Source: JAHFUA01 sp963733935 (GTDB lineage: Bacteria > Acidobacteriota > Terriglobia > Terriglobales > Acidobacteriaceae). From it: DNA of 64,000 nucleotides. Location of the stretch: contig CAVTEQ010000014.1 in the NCBI GenBank assembly GCA_963733935.1, positions 888,454-952,453 of the forward strand, written 5' to 3'. The notes beneath the pieces were generated by a model. That model saw nothing but the letters and a program-made list of their open reading frames with translations. It was not told the DNA's origin and searched no databases. Both the position numbers and the translations under genes were made by a program. Within the stretch, counting starts at the first letter, position 1, and each line of letters starts with the position of its first letter. Below, piece after piece: positions 9,601 to 16,237 of this stretch.

Positions 9601-10250
9601 CGTCGTACACGTGGTCCCACGCGATCGACGATTCCACCGACCTGGAATCGCCGCTTTCGCCGCAGGACGCTTACGATCTGCCGGCCGAGCGCTCCAACTC
9701 CACCTTTGACCAGCGGCACCGGTTGGTGGTCAGCGGCGTTTACCAGAGCGGAAGACTTTCTGGAGGCGGCTTTGCCAGCAAGTTCTTCAGCGACTGGACC
9801 GTTGCGCCCATCATCGAGGCTGGTTCGGGACGGCCATTTACCGTGATTACAGCTATCTCGACGCGCAACTTCCAGTTTTCGCCGAACTCGGCGCGGCCCA
9901 ACGTTTTCTACGGCGCGGCGCCGCCGGTTGATGCGTGCGGTGACCAGCCGGTGCAGTCGCCTTTCATCCCCGGCGTGTGGTTCCAGCCGCCGTGCCCGGC
10001 AAACGGGCAGTTTGATGGTGATCTGGGAAGGAATTCTTTCACCAAACCGTCCACTGTGTTCACGGACCTGCGCGTTGCCCGGCGCATACGCATCACCGAA
10101 AGGTTGGGATTGGACGCAATGATGGATGTGTTCAACCTGATCAATAAGTTCAACGTCTCGGACGTCAATCCCTTGTATACGGAGGCTGGCCAGCCAACCG
10201 CGGCTTATGATCCGCGGCAGTTCCAGTTCGCGCTCAAGTTGAGCTGGTAG
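6618..10250 (+). CDS. Oar-like TonB-dependent outer-membrane receptor
   Basis: A 1210-residue protein with a signal peptide (MKRFLVAIPLLVGFLCLSAAAQS). A carboxypeptidase-regulatory-like beta-sandwich spans about residues 28-110, with VKDPSGRMV and GQYEFLSLPPGQYTVTVEA. A plug domain covers about 120-240, with INQQRIDNLPINGRNY, VNVDGMD and EYGRASGGVVNIITRSGTN. A long beta-barrel ends in FALKLSW with an aromatic terminal residue. This is the large Oar-type architecture abundant in Acidobacteria, thought to take up oligosaccharides or other large substrates using TonB energy. The RBS GGAGGCGG is good. No TonB/ExbBD or degradative genes are adjacent, so the substrate cannot be inferred. Confidence 0.9.
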   Translation: MKRFLVAIPLLVGFLCLSAAAQSVATAELHVTVKDPSGRMVTNGKVTVRDESRGIERTVENNSEGQYEFLSLPPGQYTVTVEAGGFARATAVGVRLTVGQAAQLPISLNVASHTTEVTVSGETEMVEAQQTSVSTTINQQRIDNLPINGRNYINFTLLNSQTARDNAPSIGAAPTSGLNIGGQRARSNLVNVDGMDAIDNSTNGVRSTVSQDAVQEFQLITNGYAAEYGRASGGVVNIITRSGTNNFHGSAYGYLRNRDFQAINPFNSLPPGQTPAYTRVQAGFTVGGAIKKDKTFYFLSYETTRRQETGFSTIGDNFGLVPLANPGNYGLPAGSLVTAAQAAFLAVAPVNLGTVTYAQLAAGGTAVALEGARGAPGPLGAFPTSGAPLPQSFANLLSQEGNYPVSEGTSVITARLDQKFSNNHSGMVRANVSPSTVTGLQVQGQNQNFGQNAFSRTAIQQFRDFAITAQETATLGNNKINELRFQYARRGLLFNFNQDTPDGPNVAVNIQGYAFIGREPFSFIRRTEQRYQVADNFSVIKGTHNFKFGVNVNHLPVVADFAVNFGGVYNFGDLTADTFGLPTSFPIFPAFQAYGLGIPQTFIQGVGNPHASFSNTPLGFFAQDSWRIKSNLTLNYGVRYDVELAPTAPPLNALSKPAYAALGITNSIPQDNNNVAPRIGLAWDPWKNGKTVVRASYGLFYDHPLLGLQFLAQATDGVGTPQILLAGGNPCGAVNPNPLLQILNSMNATNTFQGTLGNSNCLGSLATAFGYDPTSQRFVTNNSASLWVNQNFLQPTIPVAPGVSFPTPLGFMPFGFPLAANFQYAYSNQANLSIERDLGGGFALNVAYTFNGGRHLNRPINANAVHGNILFGNYVNDLAGGNSPSNPLTVSDCGIFNGKPVVPAALVNFFRPSGLNPSLAPWFSGLGATGTALTCTAFAQSVIQGLGLGVDAKGNPLPPIPFSDMAANYSNGSSVYHGLTVNLRKRFTHHYEFLASYTWSHAIDDSTDLESPLSPQDAYDLPAERSNSTFDQRHRLVVSGVYQSGRLSGGGFASKFFSDWTVAPIIEAGSGRPFTVITAISTRNFQFSPNSARPNVFYGAAPPVDACGDQPVQSPFIPGVWFQPPCPANGQFDGDLGRNSFTKPSTVFTDLRVARRIRITERLGLDAMMDVFNLINKFNVSDVNPLYTEAGQPTAAYDPRQFQFALKLSW

Positions 10251-10437
10251 AGCCAAGGGGCAGGAGTCCAGGGCCATGTGGCCGATTGCAGGTAACCCTT
10301 TCGTCCACAGCCGGTTAGGAGGCAGCAGGGAAGGAGGATTCGTAGGTACCAAGCCCTTTCGGCGGATTGACCGGTCAAATTCCACAGTAGTAGCATTTGT
10401 TGATTAGGCTGCGGAGTTGTGAAAATCAGAGAGGTCT

Positions 10438-12315
10438 ATGAGACGTTGTAAATCACATTGGCTGCTGGCGGTGGTAGCCTCTCTGGCGATGGTTTCCTGC
10501 GAAACCGCTGAAAAGAAAAAAGCTACCGTAAGCCCGCCTCCTCAGGCACTCGCCCCTCAGCCCACTCAAGCCTCTAAAGCCGCAGCGGCCACGACAGTCG
10601 CCGAACCTCCCAAAGTATCGGAAGCGGTAGAGGCCCTGGTAGCTCGCGCCGAGAAGGAACTGCAAACTGGCCAGGCCAACTATGCCGCAGGGCATATGGA
10701 GGAGGCGCACGCCAACTTCGACAAAGCCGTGGACCTGCTGCTGGAGGGGCCGTTGGATATTCGTTTCAACGACCGGCTTCAGGCTGAATTTGACAAAGTC
10801 ATCGACGCGGTGCACACGCTGGAAATGGCCTCAGTGAAAGAGGGTGAGGGGCCTCCCGAACAAAAGACGGAACCGGCGCCCATCGACGAGACCAACAGCC
10901 TCACCTTTCCTGAACAGCCGACGGTTACCCCCGAACAACAGGCGGCGGTCAAGCGGATCCCCTCGGAGCTTCCGCTGGACTTGAAGCCGGCAGTGGAAAA
11001 CTACATCTCTTTCTTCTCTGGACGTGGCCGCGGAACGCTGGAGGCGGCACTGGCCCGCTCCGGCCGCTATCGCGCCATGATTCAGCGGGTGCTGAAGGAA
11101 GAAGGCGTCCCGCAGGAACTGATCTATCTGGCGCAGGCGGAATCTGGCTTTCATCCCCTGGCGGTCTCGCGCGCGGGAGCTCGCGGCATGTGGCAGTTTA
11201 TGGCCAGCCGCGCCTCCGGATACGGGTTGGAACGCAACTGGTGGATCGATGAGCGTCAGGACCCGGAGAAAGCCACTCGAGCGGCGGCCCGTCACTTGAA
11301 AGACCTCTACACCCAGTTCAGCGACTGGTATCTGGCCATGGCGGCCTACAACTCCGGGCCGATGACGGTACAAAATGCGGTCGCGCACACCGGGTACGCG
11401 GATTTCTGGCAGCTTTACAATCGCGGTGTCCTGCCCAAGGAGACGCGCAACTATGTCCCCATCATTCTGGCCGTCACCATCATGGCCAAGAACCCGGTGC
11501 AGTATGGTTTAGAGCACGTAGTGCCGGAATCGCCGCTCGAAGCGGATGTGGTGAAGATCAACTATTCAGTGGATCTGCGACTTGTGGCCGACTGCACCGA
11601 CGTGCCGCTGAGCACACTGCAAGAGCTGAATCCCAGCCTGCTGCGCCTGACCACTCCCAAAGACGGCAGCTTTGACCTGAAGTTGCCGATGGGAACCAAG
11701 AACAAATACTCGACGAATATTGCGGCCATCCCGGTGGACAAGCGCGCGACTTGGCGGTTTTACAGGGTGACCAGTGGCGACACGCTCGCCAGCATCGGGC
11801 GGAAATACCACGCGACTCCGGCTGCGATTACAGCCGCTAACGACCTGCGGGCGGCGGACGCGCTTCAGCCCGATCGCAGGCTGATCATCCCCGTGGCTGC
11901 GGGAGCGCCTGCCGGAGCCTTCTCGAAAAAAATCCTGCGCTATCACGTGCGCAAAGGCGATACCGTGCTGTCGGTGGCGGATGATTTTGGTATCCCGCCC
12001 GAGCGGCTGAGACAGTGGAACCATCTTCGCGGCAATCAGTTGCTGCCGGGCCGAACCCTCCTCATCCACCCCGCGGCCGTGGAAGCCGAACCGGCACCGG
12101 CTGGGGCGGGCCGACGTGCAACAGTAGCTAAGTCCCAATCCGGCAATCACTTGAGTCCAGCACCGCGCCGGGTGCACAAGGTGAAACCTGGGGAGACCCT
12201 AGCCAGCATTGCGGCCGAATACAACACCACGGTAGGCCAGTTGCAAAGGCGCAATAAACTGGTCTCGGCCACAATCCATCCGGGAGACCGGCTGGTTGTC
12301 GGCGAAGCTCATTGA
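10438..12315 (+). CDS. MltD-like membrane-bound lytic transglycosylase with three LysM repeats
   Basis: 625 residues. The N-terminus ends in LAMVSCETAEK, a probable lipobox with Cys at about 21. A Pro/Ala-rich linker and helical region follow. An SLT domain at about residues 205-350 contains LIYLAQAESGFHPLAVSRAGARG with the catalytic Glu of the ES pair, then GMWQFMASRASGYGL and AMAAYNSGPM. Three LysM modules begin with YRVTSGDTLASI, YHVRKGDTVLSV and HKVKPGETLASI (about residues 440-625). It would cleave peptidoglycan glycan strands to anhydromuropeptides in the periplasm while anchored by lipid and LysM contacts. Confidence 0.9.
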   Translation: MRRCKSHWLLAVVASLAMVSCETAEKKKATVSPPPQALAPQPTQASKAAAATTVAEPPKVSEAVEALVARAEKELQTGQANYAAGHMEEAHANFDKAVDLLLEGPLDIRFNDRLQAEFDKVIDAVHTLEMASVKEGEGPPEQKTEPAPIDETNSLTFPEQPTVTPEQQAAVKRIPSELPLDLKPAVENYISFFSGRGRGTLEAALARSGRYRAMIQRVLKEEGVPQELIYLAQAESGFHPLAVSRAGARGMWQFMASRASGYGLERNWWIDERQDPEKATRAAARHLKDLYTQFSDWYLAMAAYNSGPMTVQNAVAHTGYADFWQLYNRGVLPKETRNYVPIILAVTIMAKNPVQYGLEHVVPESPLEADVVKINYSVDLRLVADCTDVPLSTLQELNPSLLRLTTPKDGSFDLKLPMGTKNKYSTNIAAIPVDKRATWRFYRVTSGDTLASIGRKYHATPAAITAANDLRAADALQPDRRLIIPVAAGAPAGAFSKKILRYHVRKGDTVLSVADDFGIPPERLRQWNHLRGNQLLPGRTLLIHPAAVEAEPAPAGAGRRATVAKSQSGNHLSPAPRRVHKVKPGETLASIAAEYNTTVGQLQRRNKLVSATIHPGDRLVVGEAH

Positions 12316-12356
12316 GGCTCGCTCATCTCGCCAATCCTTTGGGGATGCGCGTATAG

Positions 12357-12384
12357 TTGACACGCAATTTGCTGTTGCTATAAT
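12357..12384 (+). promoter_or_regulatory. Strong sigma70-type promoter for the histone-H1-like gene
   Basis: TTGACA, a 16-base spacer, and TATAAT, both perfect hexamers. It lies about 60 bases before the start codon, which also has a full AGGAGGAG Shine-Dalgarno. High expression is predicted. Confidence 0.82.
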
Positions 12385-12445
12385 CCGCGCCGGTTCTCGA
12401 TGATGTACTCATTACGCGGAGTCCGGCTCACAGCCAGGAGGAGAC

Positions 12446-12838
12446 ATGATGTTCGACCACGAGGCCCTCTACGCACGCAATGATGACGACATCGATGAGT
12501 ATGGCGATACCGGCTACGGTGATGTAGAGGAAGACTACGAGGAAGAGGAAGAAGAAGAGGCCGAGGAAACCCCTGTGGGAGGCGGCATGTCCGGCGGGAC
12601 CGGTGCCCCCATGGGAGGTGAAGCCCCGCCGCCAACTCCACCCAAGAAAGCGCCCGCGCGTAAGAAAGCGGCGCGCAAAAAAGCGGCCCCCAAGAAAGCG
12701 GCAAAGAAGGGCGGGGGCAAAGCGGCTAAGAAGAAGAGGCCTGCAGGACGCGGCGGGAGTGCCCGCAAGAAGAGCTCTCCCCGCAAGGCGGCAGGCAGAA
12801 AGAAAGCGGCGCGCAAGAAGGGCGGGCGCCGTCGCTGA
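12446..12838 (+). CDS. Histone-H1-like protein with acidic head and Lys/Ala/Arg-rich tail
   Basis: 130 residues in three parts. The head (1-42) is strongly acidic (DDDIDEY, EEDYEEEEEEEAEE). A Gly/Pro linker follows (about 43-62). The tail (63-130) is built of KKA/RKKA/PKKA-type units ending in RKKGGRRR. Similar Lys/Ala repeats occur in eukaryotic H1 tails and in bacterial HU/histone-like C-termini, so DNA or RNA binding is likely. The acidic head could mask or modulate the tail. A consensus promoter, perfect RBS and own terminator show a dedicated, probably highly expressed transcript. No enzymatic domain is visible and the precise role is unknown. Confidence 0.75.
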   Translation: MMFDHEALYARNDDDIDEYGDTGYGDVEEDYEEEEEEEAEETPVGGGMSGGTGAPMGGEAPPPTPPKKAPARKKAARKKAAPKKAAKKGGGKAAKKKRPAGRGGSARKKSSPRKAAGRKKAARKKGGRRR

Positions 12839-12882
12839 AACGGATCGATCGAGATCCCGACTAAATTGATGGAAGCATTGAG

Positions 12883-12907
12883 AGCCGCGGAAATCCGCGG
12901 CTTTCGT
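12883..12907 (+). terminator. Rho-independent terminator after the histone-H1-like gene
   Basis: An eight-base-pair perfect stem AGCCGCGG/CCGCGGCT with an AAAT loop, followed by a short T-rich stretch. It also lies just past the stop of the convergent small gene. Confidence 0.65.
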
Positions 12908-12911
12908 GCGC

Positions 12912-13127
12912 CTACTTGCTCCCCTGGACCGCGCTCAGGCAGCGTGCGTACAACTCCAGCAGGTGCGCGGCATAATCCTCGGCCTTGTTCTCGGTGGAGC
13001 CCTGAAACCCGGCGCCGGGAGATCCGGTTTTGCCATAGCTGGTGCTCATAGCGACGAATTTCATCAGATCAAGGGCGATGTCTTCATTGCGGCGCGAACC
13101 GACTGCGATCCCTGCGACTGGTTCCAT
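12912..13127 (-). CDS. Small conserved-looking hypothetical protein (71 aa)
   Basis: The start ATG at 13127 is preceded by an excellent GGGAGGC site on the minus strand, which argues for a real gene. The protein begins MEPVAGIAVGSRRNEDIALDL and ends in an amphipathic helix (AEDYAAHLLELYARCLSAVQ). There is no signal peptide or known motif. It is convergent with the histone-like gene. Family not recognised. Confidence 0.6.
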   Translation of the reverse strand: MEPVAGIAVGSRRNEDIALDLMKFVAMSTSYGKTGSPGAGFQGSTENKAEDYAAHLLELYARCLSAVQGSK

Positions 13128-13172
13128 GATTGCCTCCCGTTATCCGTTGCCCGTTGTCAGGCAAGAACAACT

Positions 13173-13241
13173 TACCGCCGAGACGCAGAGAACGCCGAGT
13201 ACCGTCCCTCCGGTCTCGGCGCGCTCGGCGTCTCGGCGGTA
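13173..13241. repeat. Intergenic palindromic repeat (CCGCCGAGACGC type)
   Basis: A 27-base left arm (13173-13199) and right arm (13215-13241) are inverted repeats matching at 24 of 27 positions. Related 'ccgagacacagaggc' palindromes recur at about 23.1, 24.05, 25.4 and 44.9 kb. It fills most of the gap between the small gene and the repressor. Confidence 0.8.
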
Positions 13242-13282
13242 GATATCTTCTTACTGGCAACCGCCAACTGGCAACTGGCCCC

Positions 13283-13999
13283 TCAGGTTTCGATGGCCAC
13301 GTGGGCGACGCGGCCGGCGATGTAGTCGGCGAACGTCTTGCCCTCCTCCACCTCAATCAGGTCCACCGGGTAGGCCGTATTGTGCGGCCGCAGCACCAGG
13401 TTCTGGCCTACCATCTCCACATATTTGACCGTACAACCCTCTCCCTTGCGCACGGCGTACATATTCTGCTCGCTGCGATGGTAGGGCTTAAGCGAGTTAT
13501 AGTGGCGGTCGATGAGCACGGTGGCCCCCGGTAGCAAGCGGGGATACATGCTCATGCCGTCGCGCGCATCCACCTTCACCAGCACGAAACGGCGCCAGTC
13601 CTCGCGCGGCGAAGCCTGATCGGGCCGCAGCCGCTTGAGAAACGACTTCTTGAACTTGAGGATCTCTTTCACGTTCTCGTTGGTCACGAGTGGCTCGCCG
13701 GCGGCGATGGCGCCCTCCACCAGCAGCACGTTTTCAAAGTCATCCTCCGTGGGCGGAAGAATGCTGGCGCGCTTGTTGATCTCGTCGGGGTCGAGCAGAT
13801 CGAGCACCGACAGGTGTTGCACCACCAACACCTTGTCCATCCCGCCCAGGCTGAGAGAGCGCTTGCGGTTGAGAAAGTTGGAGATGTGCGCCTGCTGGAA
13901 GCCGGTCTGTTCCGCGAGCCTTAAACCGGTGAGCTCGCCGGCCTCGATCCGGCCCCAGAGCACCTTGCGGAGATTTTCTTGCAGAGCCTTAAATTTCAT
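13283..13999 (-). CDS. LexA/CI-like repressor with self-cleaving S24 peptidase domain
   Basis: From ATG 13999 the protein has 238 residues. The N-terminal helix-turn-helix (about 18-60) reads LRLAEQTGFQQAHISNFLNRKRSL. The C-terminal S24 domain shows a cleavage-site-like GAIAAGEP (about residue 105), the catalytic Ser in DGMSMYP and the catalytic Lys in CTVKYVE. This is the full set needed for RecA-stimulated autoproteolysis, so the product looks like a damage-inducible prophage repressor. It faces divergent promoters with the accessory-island genes on the other side. The start codon sits almost at the predicted transcription start, so translation may be leaderless. Confidence 0.87.
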   Translation of the reverse strand: MKFKALQENLRKVLWGRIEAGELTGLRLAEQTGFQQAHISNFLNRKRSLSLGGMDKVLVVQHLSVLDLLDPDEINKRASILPPTEDDFENVLLVEGAIAAGEPLVTNENVKEILKFKKSFLKRLRPDQASPREDWRRFVLVKVDARDGMSMYPRLLPGATVLIDRHYNSLKPYHRSEQNMYAVRKGEGCTVKYVEMVGQNLVLRPHNTAYPVDLIEVEEGKTFADYIAGRVAHVAIET

Positions 14000-14008
14000 G
14001 GCTTGCCA

Positions 14009-14037
14009 AATATAACGGACGGATATAAATAATGCAA
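14009..14037 (-). promoter_or_regulatory. Promoter of the S24 repressor
   Basis: Minus strand: TTGCAT (14032-14037), a 17-base spacer, TATATT (14009-14014). The ATG lies nine bases after the -10. Confidence 0.65.
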
Positions 14038-14057
14038 GCCTAATAACGATAAAGTTG

Positions 14058-14086
14058 TTGACAAGGTGTTTCCGACAAGATATAAA
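14058..14086 (+). promoter_or_regulatory. Divergent promoter facing the accessory island
   Basis: TTGACA (14058-14063), a 17-base spacer, TATAAA (14081-14086). It is only 21 bases from the repressor promoter on the opposite strand, giving a lysogeny-switch-like divergent control region probably bound by the repressor. Confidence 0.75.
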
Positions 14087-14131
14087 CACATTACGATGTA
14101 TGTCTACCAGCAGGGTGAGGGCCGACTCCCA

Positions 14132-14368
14132 ATGAATGATACAGACGGTGCGCCATTTCGTGGAGAACCGGCAGGCAGCCGGGATTTCCTGGAGTTTCGC
14201 CGCAAGGTGTGCGAATCGGAAGTGCTTTCTGCCGCTATGGAGCGGTTGCTACAGACAATAAGTTTCAGTGGCCGGCTATCGATCGTAGTGCAGAACGGCC
14301 GGGTGCTGAAGTCGGGCTACGAGGAAGGCTATTTTTGCCGCCGCAAGGATCGGCCATTGCTCTCCTGA
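14132..14368 (+). CDS. Small protein, possibly DUF2292/YezD-like
   Basis: 78 residues from ATG 14132 (GAGGG about ten bases upstream). An ATG at 14096 in the same frame is an alternative and would be nearly leaderless. The segment MERLLQTISFSGRLSIVVQNGRVLKSGYEEGY resembles the short 'helix, G-x-hydrophobic strand, NGRV' unit of DUF2292/YezD proteins; this match is by eye only. It is the first gene after the divergent promoter and is followed by its own terminator. Function unknown. Confidence 0.55.
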   Translation: MNDTDGAPFRGEPAGSRDFLEFRRKVCESEVLSAAMERLLQTISFSGRLSIVVQNGRVLKSGYEEGYFCRRKDRPLLS

Positions 14369-14436
14369 GGCCGGCAAGCAGTGGTCTGCGAGCGTTGACA
14401 ACTAAATAATTCAACAGGTCGTCGCAACACAAGCGA

Positions 14437-14494
14437 GCCCTGTATCGCATGCGTAGTCCCGTCGCCGGGAGCGCATGTGGTGCAGGGCTTTTTT
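14437..14494 (+). terminator. Long imperfect hairpin terminator in early accessory region
   Basis: An 18-base imperfect stem (AGCCCTGTATCGCATGCG against CGCATGTGGTGCAGGGCT) is followed by TTTTTT. It separates the first small gene from the zinc-ribbon/sigma-like pair and could work as attenuator or antitermination site. Confidence 0.65.
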
Positions 14495-14527
14495 GTTGCC
14501 GGCGGCATTTGCCAGGGGGAGGCGAGT

Positions 14528-14701
14528 GTGAATCGAGAGCTGAAAGTCATTCGAGTCGAGTTGAAGTACTGCGAGGCCTGCGGAGCGCTTTGGTTGCGCC
14601 CCCGCAACTGCCATGCGCCCTATTGCAGGCGTTGCGAGAAGGTCATGGCGGGATTGTCCCGAACCAATCGAGCCAGAGTGGCAGAAGGGAGGCGGCCATG
14701 A
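14528..14701 (+). CDS. Small zinc-ribbon protein (57 aa)
   Basis: GTG start at 14528 behind GGGGAGG. The protein has CEACG near residue 16 and HAPYCRRC near residue 31, a four-Cys zinc-ribbon layout suited to nucleic-acid or protein binding. Its stop overlaps the next start (ATGA), so the two are co-translated. Phage-type early regulators often look like this; a specific family is not recognised. Confidence 0.6.
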   Translation: MNRELKVIRVELKYCEACGALWLRPRNCHAPYCRRCEKVMAGLSRTNRARVAEGRRP

Positions 14702-15213
14702 TTATCTCTATTGCGGCATGTTCAGATCGGCTCAGGAAGGGCACAGCGCAAATCGAGAAGGCCCCGGTCTCCGCTTATCGCGGGCGGACGATGGGGCTGT
14801 TGCGGCGCTATTTCCGAATGTCCCTGGATATCGGCCGCCTGCCTTCGTTCCTGGGGCGGGAGCTCTTCCGGGCGAGCGTCAGCTCGTACCACGTGCACAG
14901 TTTCGAAGATGTTGTCATCCTGGTGCATGACGTGGAGCGCTGCCTGGAAAGGCTGGATGACTTCTCCCGCACCCTGATAGCACGCGTCGTATTCCAGGAT
15001 TACACCTGGGACGAGACCGCCGTGCTGATGCACTGCGGCCGACGCACGGTGGCTCGACGGTTTCCGCGGGCGCTGGATCTGCTCAGCGAAATCTTTCTGC
15101 AGGTCGGGTTGTTGTCTCCCTTCCCCTCGACCACTGCCGAAGTCGCCGCGCCGGCTTGTCAAGAGGGCGCCGACGTTGAAAATCCCGCAACTGACTGTGC
15201 TGCAAGGCAATAA
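14698..15213 (+). CDS. Sigma-70 region-4-like regulatory protein
   Basis: 171 residues. The central part reads LDDFSRTLIARVVFQDYTWDETAVLMHC, then RRTVARRFPRALDLLSEIFL. This matches sigma-70 region 4 in spacing: a helix, the 'E-x-A' helix-turn-helix and an R-rich recognition helix followed by 'RAL..L'. No region 2 is evident, so it is not a complete sigma factor and may be a phage-type transcriptional activator. It is coupled to the zinc-ribbon gene and followed by a strong terminator. Confidence 0.6.
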   Translation: MIISIAACSDRLRKGTAQIEKAPVSAYRGRTMGLLRRYFRMSLDIGRLPSFLGRELFRASVSSYHVHSFEDVVILVHDVERCLERLDDFSRTLIARVVFQDYTWDETAVLMHCGRRTVARRFPRALDLLSEIFLQVGLLSPFPSTTAEVAAPACQEGADVENPATDCAARQ

Positions 15214-15285
15214 AGTTTTCCCCCAGGTGGCACTATGGGTGGGGGCAAACTGCTATCCTGAAAGTAGAAATGCAGAAACAAGCAA

Positions 15286-15316
15286 GAGGGAGCGCAACCC
15301 GCTCCCTCATTTTTTT
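15286..15316 (+). terminator. Strong rho-independent terminator after the sigma-like gene
   Basis: A nine-base-pair perfect stem GAGGGAGCG/CGCTCCCTC with a CAACC loop is followed by ATTTTTTT. The next gene's ribosome site begins immediately after the T-run. Confidence 0.88.
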
Positions 15317-15330
15317 GAAGGGGAAGTGTT

Positions 15331-15645
15331 TTGCCGAGGCGTAGCGCCAACTCAAAGCGCAGCCACAGCCGCGGTAGAAACGAGCTGTCGCAATGGGCCG
15401 CGTCGGTGGTGAAGAAAGCGACTCCGAAGATCGCGCAGAGTTTGATCGAAGCGGCGGAACTATTGGGCCAGCCGGCACAGCTCTCCTCCGGCAAGTCGAG
15501 CCAGGCTCCAGCAGAAGAGGAAGACGAGTCTTTGGCCGCAATGCTCTTGCGGCTCCTGCGTACTCCGGACACCGGCGAGAACAGTAGAGCGCAGAATAGC
15601 GCAGGTCCACAGCCCTGCGGCAGCGAGAATCCATCCGTAGGGTAG
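15331..15645 (+). CDS. Small basic/acidic hypothetical protein
   Basis: A 104-residue protein starting at TTG 15331 with GAAGGGGAAG four bases upstream. The N-terminus is very basic (PRRSANSKRSHSRGRN). A helical middle (SQWAASVVKKATPKIAQSLIEAAELL) and an acidic EEEDESLAAMLLRLLR follow. The stop lies one base before the next start. It could be a phage small DNA-binding protein, even a small-terminase-like protein, but nothing proves this. Confidence 0.5.
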   Translation: MPRRSANSKRSHSRGRNELSQWAASVVKKATPKIAQSLIEAAELLGQPAQLSSGKSSQAPAEEEDESLAAMLLRLLRTPDTGENSRAQNSAGPQPCGSENPSVG

Positions 15646-15646
15646 A

Positions 15647-16156
15647 ATGAAATTCTCCCGGCTTCGGCTGGTAAGAGGAAGGCTGCGGCGAGCTAGACCG
15701 ATGGACCTGACTTGGGTGACTCCACGGATTGCCGTGGGCGGCGGCATTTGGACAGGCGCGAATATGGCCAAGGTGGCCGCGGCCGGCGTCACCCACATCA
15801 TCGACATGCAGGTGGAGTTCGACGACACGCCCCTGGCCGAGTCGTATGGCATCGAAGTGTTCTGGAACCGGGTGGATGACGACTTCCAGCCCAAGGGGGC
15901 TGAAGTCTTTCAACCGGCCATCGAGTTTGCCTTAGCGGCGTTCGAGAATCCCGAGCACAAGCTGTTGATCCACTGCGCAGCCGGTGTCCACCGGGCGCCC
16001 ATGATGGCTCTGGCACTGCTGCGGGTACAGGGGTGGGATTTGGAAGAGGCCATCGAATTGGTGGAAGACAAGCGTCCGGTGGTGGATTTCGCCGACGTAT
16101 ATGTGCGCAGCGTGGAAGACTTTATCCGCAACTACGCCGGCGCAGGCAAACGCTAA
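15647..16156 (+). CDS. Dual-specificity / tyrosine phosphatase family protein
   Basis: The 169-residue frame carries the cysteine phosphatase loop HCAAGVHRAP (about residues 114-123) of the H-C-x5-R type, and a general-acid candidate Asp in NRVDDDF. An internal Met at about residue 19 (MDLTWVTPRIAVGG) is a possible start, since the first 18 residues are basic and poorly conserved-looking. The enzyme would dephosphorylate proteins or small phospho-substrates in the cytoplasm. It follows the preceding small gene by one base; whether it belongs to the phage island or the host is unclear. Confidence 0.8.
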   Translation: MKFSRLRLVRGRLRRARPMDLTWVTPRIAVGGGIWTGANMAKVAAAGVTHIIDMQVEFDDTPLAESYGIEVFWNRVDDDFQPKGAEVFQPAIEFALAAFENPEHKLLIHCAAGVHRAPMMALALLRVQGWDLEEAIELVEDKRPVVDFADVYVRSVEDFIRNYAGAGKR

Positions 16157-16237
16157 TCGATTGCGGACTGCCGTTGAGTGGAATCTAGCTGTCCCAATCA
16201 CAAATCGGAAATCGTAAGTCCCTAAAACTCTTTACGC

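Noticed and set aside
9459..10385. 308-residue open frame opposite the TonB-receptor C-terminus
   Set aside because: Antisense of a conserved beta-barrel, no own features.
14449..14697. N-terminal extension of the sigma-like gene
   Set aside because: It overlaps the terminator at 14437-14494 and the zinc-ribbon gene; the ATGA coupling at 14698 fits better.
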